Assembly (NCBI RefSeq): GCF_003994475.1
Contig: NZ_RZNY01000015.1
Location: 32,230-96,229, forward strand
Length of the DNA: 64,000 nt
Direction: 5' to 3'
Origin: Paenibacillus anaericanus
GTDB taxonomy: Bacteria > Bacillota > Bacilli > Paenibacillales > Paenibacillaceae
The notes under the pieces were generated by a model. That model was not told where the DNA came from. It was given only the letters and a program-made list of their open reading frames with translations, and ran no database searches. A program made the position numbers and the translations under genes. Shown here one piece after another: positions 60,996-64,000 of the stretch. Position 1 is the stretch's first letter; the number at the start of each line of letters is the position of its first letter.

Positions 60996-61041
60996 CTGCG
61001 GCCACATGCAAACTTCCTTGTATGTGGGCCGCAGTTTTTTT
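60996..61041 (+). terminator. Rho-independent terminator of the two-component operon
   Basis: CTGCGGCCACATGCAA pairs with TTGTATGTGGGCCGCAG (one G-U pair and one bulged base) and is followed by seven T residues. It lies 51 nt past the kinase stop, directly before the first response-regulator box. Confidence 0.9.
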
Positions 61042-61045
61042 ACTT

Positions 61046-61085
61046 GTTCATATTCAGTTCATATTGACGTCATGGGGAGTACATT
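61046..61085 (+). promoter_or_regulatory. Two-box response-regulator site and promoter before hydrolase 1
   Basis: GTTCATATTCA and GTTCATATTGA are consecutive 11-bp direct repeats. The second box overlaps a weak -35 (GTTCAT), with TACATT as -10 after 17 bp. Spacing and tandem orientation fit OmpR/PhoB-class activator binding. Confidence 0.75.
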
Positions 61086-61158
61086 TTCTTCGTATAAGCT
61101 TTCTTAGCGGCTCGTTAAGGCAGCCCAATAAAGAGATGAGGGACAGGAGAAGATGAAC

Positions 61159-62130
61159 ATGAAATCACAAGAAGAGGTAACGAAAAAGAGGATTCGTAAG
61201 CCGCTGCGCATTTTACTCAAAACCTTAGGAGCTATAGCCGTTGCCATCGTGCTTTTTCTAGCCATTGTATTTATCGTGAATGTGTTCGCCACGAATTCGG
61301 AGCAAGAAAAAATAGAGTCCTACGGTCAGCACGTATCTGTAGACGGGAAAAATATGAATGTGTTAATTCAAGGCGAAGGCGAGGAGACGATCGTACTCCT
61401 GCCTGGTTTTGGAACGGCTACACCAGCGCTTGATTTTAAGCTGCTCATCGATCAATTATCGCCATTCTATAAAGTTGTCGCGGTTGAGCCTTTCGGCTAT
61501 GGGTTAAGTGATGAAACGGAAAAAGAACGAACCACGGAGAATATCGTAAGTGAAGTTCATGAAGCGCTACAGCAGCTTAATATTAAACGATACATGTTCA
61601 TGGGCCATTCCATTGCAGGTATTTACGGAATTGATTATGTGAACAAATATCCAAACGAGGTGACTGCATTTGTCGGAATCGACAGCAGTGTTCCAACACA
61701 ACCGGGTATGGATGTCAATTTCCCATTAAAAAAATTAGAATTCCTCAAAAAATCAGGTCTCTTAAGATTGATGATGAAACTAGGTGCAGACCCGTATACA
61801 GGACTGGCATTTGATGAAAAAACCGTAGAACAAATGAAAATGATTTCATTTAAAAACATGAATAATGACACAACCTTGAATGAAATGGATCATATCTCCT
61901 CTAATTTCAAAGGGGCTCAAGGCTTAACATTCCCGAAAGACCTTCCACTTCTACTCTTTGTACAAGCGGATAATCAAGGTGTAGCAGGATGGATACCTCT
62001 GCATGAAGGGCAGATCAAAGACTCGGTACATGGAAAAGTAATAACCATGGATGGATCCCATTATTTACACCATACCAAATTCAAAGAAATCGCTGAAAAC
62101 GTGAGAACATTTATGAAAGTAGCAAAGTAA
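61159..62130 (+). CDS. Membrane-anchored alpha/beta hydrolase, copy 1
   Basis: 323 residues. A basic N-terminus (KKRIRKPLRILLKTLG) is followed by a transmembrane helix (AIAVAIVLFLAIVFIVNVFA, residues about 23-45) and an outside-facing alpha/beta hydrolase domain: ETIVLLPGFGTATPALDF (oxyanion), GHSIAGIYGI (Ser), LLLFVQADNQ (acid), DGSHYLHHTK (His). The preferred ATG at 61159 has AGGAG 9 nt upstream. Probable peptidase or esterase acting at the cell surface; substrate unknown. First of three tandem paralogues. Confidence 0.9.
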   Translation: MKSQEEVTKKRIRKPLRILLKTLGAIAVAIVLFLAIVFIVNVFATNSEQEKIESYGQHVSVDGKNMNVLIQGEGEETIVLLPGFGTATPALDFKLLIDQLSPFYKVVAVEPFGYGLSDETEKERTTENIVSEVHEALQQLNIKRYMFMGHSIAGIYGIDYVNKYPNEVTAFVGIDSSVPTQPGMDVNFPLKKLEFLKKSGLLRLMMKLGADPYTGLAFDEKTVEQMKMISFKNMNNDTTLNEMDHISSNFKGAQGLTFPKDLPLLLFVQADNQGVAGWIPLHEGQIKDSVHGKVITMDGSHYLHHTKFKEIAENVRTFMKVAK

Positions 62131-62143
62131 AAATGTGATATAG

Positions 62144-62167
62144 AAAACCGTCCTTTGGGCGGTTTTT
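62144..62167 (+). terminator. Terminator after hydrolase copy 1
   Basis: ACCGTCC and GGGCGGT form a short stem (one G-U pair) with a 3-nt loop and a TTTTT tail, 14 nt past the stop codon at 62130. Together with the boxes that follow, it makes copy 2 an independent transcription unit. Confidence 0.8.
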
Positions 62168-62203
62168 CGCTGTGCATAGGATGACGCGGCCTTTTTTTTG
62201 CTT

Positions 62204-62243
62204 GTTCATACTCGGTTCATATTGTTGTCACGGGGAGTACATC
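62204..62243 (+). promoter_or_regulatory. Two-box response-regulator site and promoter before hydrolase 2
   Basis: GTTCATACTCG and GTTCATATTGT in tandem, 11 bp apart, then TACATC 17 bp after the second GTTCAT. Same architecture as at 61046 with a few base changes in the spacer and first box. Confidence 0.73.
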
Positions 62244-62321
62244 TTCATTGGTTACACTTTCATTCGTAGGCCTCTTGTAGGCTAGCCCAATAAACAGATT
62301 TATGAACAGGAGAAGATGCGA

Positions 62322-63302
62322 ATGGTACACCAAGCGGAATTGAAAACGAGGAATCGAACGAGATCCAATAAAGTACGAAACATGTTTCTTAAAGTTATCG
62401 GAGCAATATTGATCGCTATCGTGCTTTTTCTTGCTATTGTTTATACCGTTAATATTTTATGTAATAAATCAGAATCAAAAAGATTAGAGTCCTATGGTCA
62501 CCACGTATCTGTAGATGGTAAAAATATGAATGTTCTGATCCAAGGAACAGGCGAAGAAACCGTCGTACTCCTACCTGGTCTTGCAACAGCGGCACCCGCA
62601 CTGGATTTTAAGCCGCTAATCGAAGAACTATCCCCCTTTTATAAAGTCGTCGTTGTCGAGCCTTTTGGATATGGATTAAGTGATGTAACCGAAAAGGAAC
62701 GGACCACAGAGAATATTGTCGGTGAAATTCACGATGCCTTACAAGGTCTTAACATTGAACGTTATATTCTCATGGGACACTCCATTTCAGGGGTTTACGG
62801 ACTCGACTATGTGAATAAATACGAAAACGAGGTTATTGCATTTGTCGGGCTCGATAGCAGTGTTCCGACGCTAACGGAGAAGGTTGAATCGTCCCAGCTC
62901 GAAATGGTTAAATGGCTCAAAAAATTAGGTCTCTCCAGATTAGCCATGAAATTGGGTACGGACCCATTAGCTGCACTTCCCTATGATGATGGAACGAAAG
63001 AACAAATGAGAATTCTTATGCACAAAAACATGTTTAATGCGAACATAATAAATGAAGTTGAACATATGTATTCTAATTTTAATGCAGCTGAGAGCATATC
63101 ATTCCCCAAAAATCTTCCTATTATTTTCTTTATCCAAGCGAATCATCCAGTAACGGATCGATGGGTACCGGAGCATGAAGCGCAAGTAAAAAATTCTGTA
63201 CATGGAAAAGTGATGCGGTTTGAAGCAGATCATTATATACATCGTACCAAAGCCAAAGAAATCGTAGAGAACTTCAGAGCGTTTATGAAAGAAATAAAAT
63301 AA
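62322..63302 (+). CDS. Membrane-anchored alpha/beta hydrolase, copy 2
   Basis: 326 residues. Same plan as copy 1: basic N-terminus, transmembrane helix (GAILIAIVLFLAIVYTVNIL), hydrolase domain with ETVVLLPGLATAAPALDF, GHSISGVYGL (Ser), IIFFIQANHP (acid) and EADHYIHRTK (His). It diverges from copies 1 and 3 most clearly in the N-terminus and lid (residues 190-250). The ATG at 62322 has AGGAG upstream. There is no terminator between it and copy 3. Confidence 0.9.
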   Translation: MVHQAELKTRNRTRSNKVRNMFLKVIGAILIAIVLFLAIVYTVNILCNKSESKRLESYGHHVSVDGKNMNVLIQGTGEETVVLLPGLATAAPALDFKPLIEELSPFYKVVVVEPFGYGLSDVTEKERTTENIVGEIHDALQGLNIERYILMGHSISGVYGLDYVNKYENEVIAFVGLDSSVPTLTEKVESSQLEMVKWLKKLGLSRLAMKLGTDPLAALPYDDGTKEQMRILMHKNMFNANIINEVEHMYSNFNAAESISFPKNLPIIFFIQANHPVTDRWVPEHEAQVKNSVHGKVMRFEADHYIHRTKAKEIVENFRAFMKEIK

Positions 63303-63315
63303 GTGTACTAGGCCA

Positions 63316-63355
63316 GTTCATATTCCGTTCATATTGACGTCATGGGGAGTACATC
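63316..63355 (+). promoter_or_regulatory. Two-box response-regulator site and promoter before hydrolase 3
   Basis: GTTCATATTCC and GTTCATATTGA in tandem, then TACATC as -10 after 17 bp. The following GACGTCATGGGGAG is identical to that before copy 1. Confidence 0.75.
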
Positions 63356-63433
63356 TTCGGCGTATATGCTTCTCTTAACGGCTTCTTATTCAAGGCAGCC
63401 CAATATAGAGAAGAATGACAGGAGAAGATGAAC

Positions 63434-64000
63434 ATGAAACCAAAAGAAGAGGTAACGAAAAAGAGGATGCGTAAGCCGCTGCGCATTTTACTCAAAACCT
63501 TAGGAGCTATAGCCGTTGCCATCGTGCTTTTTCTAGCCATTGTATTTATCGTGAATGTGTTCGCCACAAAATCGGAGCAAGGGAAAATAGAGCCCTACGG
63601 CCAGCACGTATCTGTAGACGGGAAAAATATGAATGTGTTAATTCAAGGCGAAGGTAAGGAAACGATCGTGCTTCTGCCTGGTTATGGAACAGCTGCACCA
63701 GCGCTTGATTTTAAGCTGCTCATCGATCAATTATCTCCATTCTACAAAGTTGTTGCAGTTGAACCTTTCGGTTATGGATTAAGTGATGGAACTGAAAAAG
63801 AACGAACCACAGAGAATATCGTAAGTGAAGTTCATGAAGCGCTACAGCAGCTTAACATTAACCGATACATGCTCATGGGCCACTCCATTGCAGGCATCTA
63901 CGGCATTGATTATGTGAACAAATATCCAAACGAGGTGACTGCATTTGTCGGAATCGATAGCAGTGTTCCAACACAACCGGGTATGGATGTTAAATTCCCA
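63434..64000 (+). CDS. Membrane-anchored alpha/beta hydrolase, copy 3 (truncated by window end)
   Basis: The visible part (about 189 codons, starting MKPKEEVTKKRMRKPLRILL) has the same transmembrane helix as copy 1, an oxyanion segment ETIVLLPGYGTAAPALDF and the nucleophile elbow GHSIAGIYGI. The acid and His are outside the window. Long stretches of DNA are identical to copy 1, including synonymous positions around 63470-63570, indicating recent duplication or gene conversion. Own two-box promoter. Confidence 0.88.
   Translation, partial: MKPKEEVTKKRMRKPLRILLKTLGAIAVAIVLFLAIVFIVNVFATKSEQGKIEPYGQHVSVDGKNMNVLIQGEGKETIVLLPGYGTAAPALDFKLLIDQLSPFYKVVAVEPFGYGLSDGTEKERTTENIVSEVHEALQQLNINRYMLMGHSIAGIYGIDYVNKYPNEVTAFVGIDSSVPTQPGMDVKFP

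Noticed and set aside
1..64000. CRISPR arrays, tRNA and rRNA genes
   Set aside because: No regularly spaced direct repeats with unique spacers, and no cloverleaf or rRNA-like sequence noticed on either strand.

Overview
The window looks like chromosomal DNA of a low-to-moderate GC Gram-positive bacterium, most likely Paenibacillus or a close relative. The evidence is strong AGGAGG-type ribosome sites with ATG, GTG and TTG starts, the addB-addA gene order, several short lipoproteins with a clear lipobox, a LacI-controlled sugar ABC transporter that lacks its own ATPase, and a class III ribonucleotide reductase pair. The genus is an inference from gene content; no rRNA or tRNA gene was seen to anchor it.

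Layout. 1-5.6 kb: addB and the first two thirds of addA (recombination repair), on the minus strand, with addA cut by the window edge. 5.8-8.6 kb: small minus-strand accessory genes, including a NUDIX-methyltransferase fusion, a DinB protein, a lipoprotein and an acetyltransferase. 8.7-11.5 kb: plus-strand nrdD-nrdG, closed by a bidirectional terminator. 11.6-15.7 kb: an ECF-type sigma factor overlapping a membrane-anchored DUF4179 protein, then DUF1801, NUDIX, hydrolase and O-methyltransferase genes. 15.8-20.6 kb: a sugar-uptake operon (binding protein, two permeases, then a LacI regulator) with a readable promoter and LacI-type operator. 20.7-24.1 kb: a tightly overlapping operon of ABC ATPase, ABC-2 permease, VanZ-like protein and an acetyltransferase fused to pentapeptide repeats.

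24.2-58.7 kb is the most unusual part. About 45 short genes lie head-to-tail on the minus strand, mostly one-domain accessory enzymes: GNAT acetyltransferases, SAM methyltransferases, small P-loop kinases, DinB proteins, HAD and NUDIX hydrolases, aminoglycoside-phosphotransferase-like kinases and lipoproteins. Several are broken: a CPBP protease with one in-frame TGA, a frameshifted GNAT, an N-terminally missing GNAT, a short GNAT relic on the opposite strand, and a small membrane protein with an in-frame TAA. Seven related hairpin elements, all in the same orientation, punctuate the array between 39.0 and 57.7 kb. Their arms co-vary and carry G-U pairs only when read as minus-strand RNA. Most also share a tail outside the stem, so they look like a dispersed family of structured 3'-end elements rather than unrelated terminators. 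The whole resembles an integron cassette array in style, but I see no integrase and no canonical attC site.

58.9-64 kb: a plus-strand OmpR-type two-component system is followed by three tandem paralogous membrane-anchored alpha/beta hydrolases. Each is preceded by the same pair of 11-bp direct repeats (GTTCATATT type) positioned over a -35 region, as expected for OmpR/PhoB-family response-regulator binding. This suggests a local regulon with an amplified effector gene. Copies 1 and 3 are more alike than either is to the copy between them; copy 3 runs off the window end.
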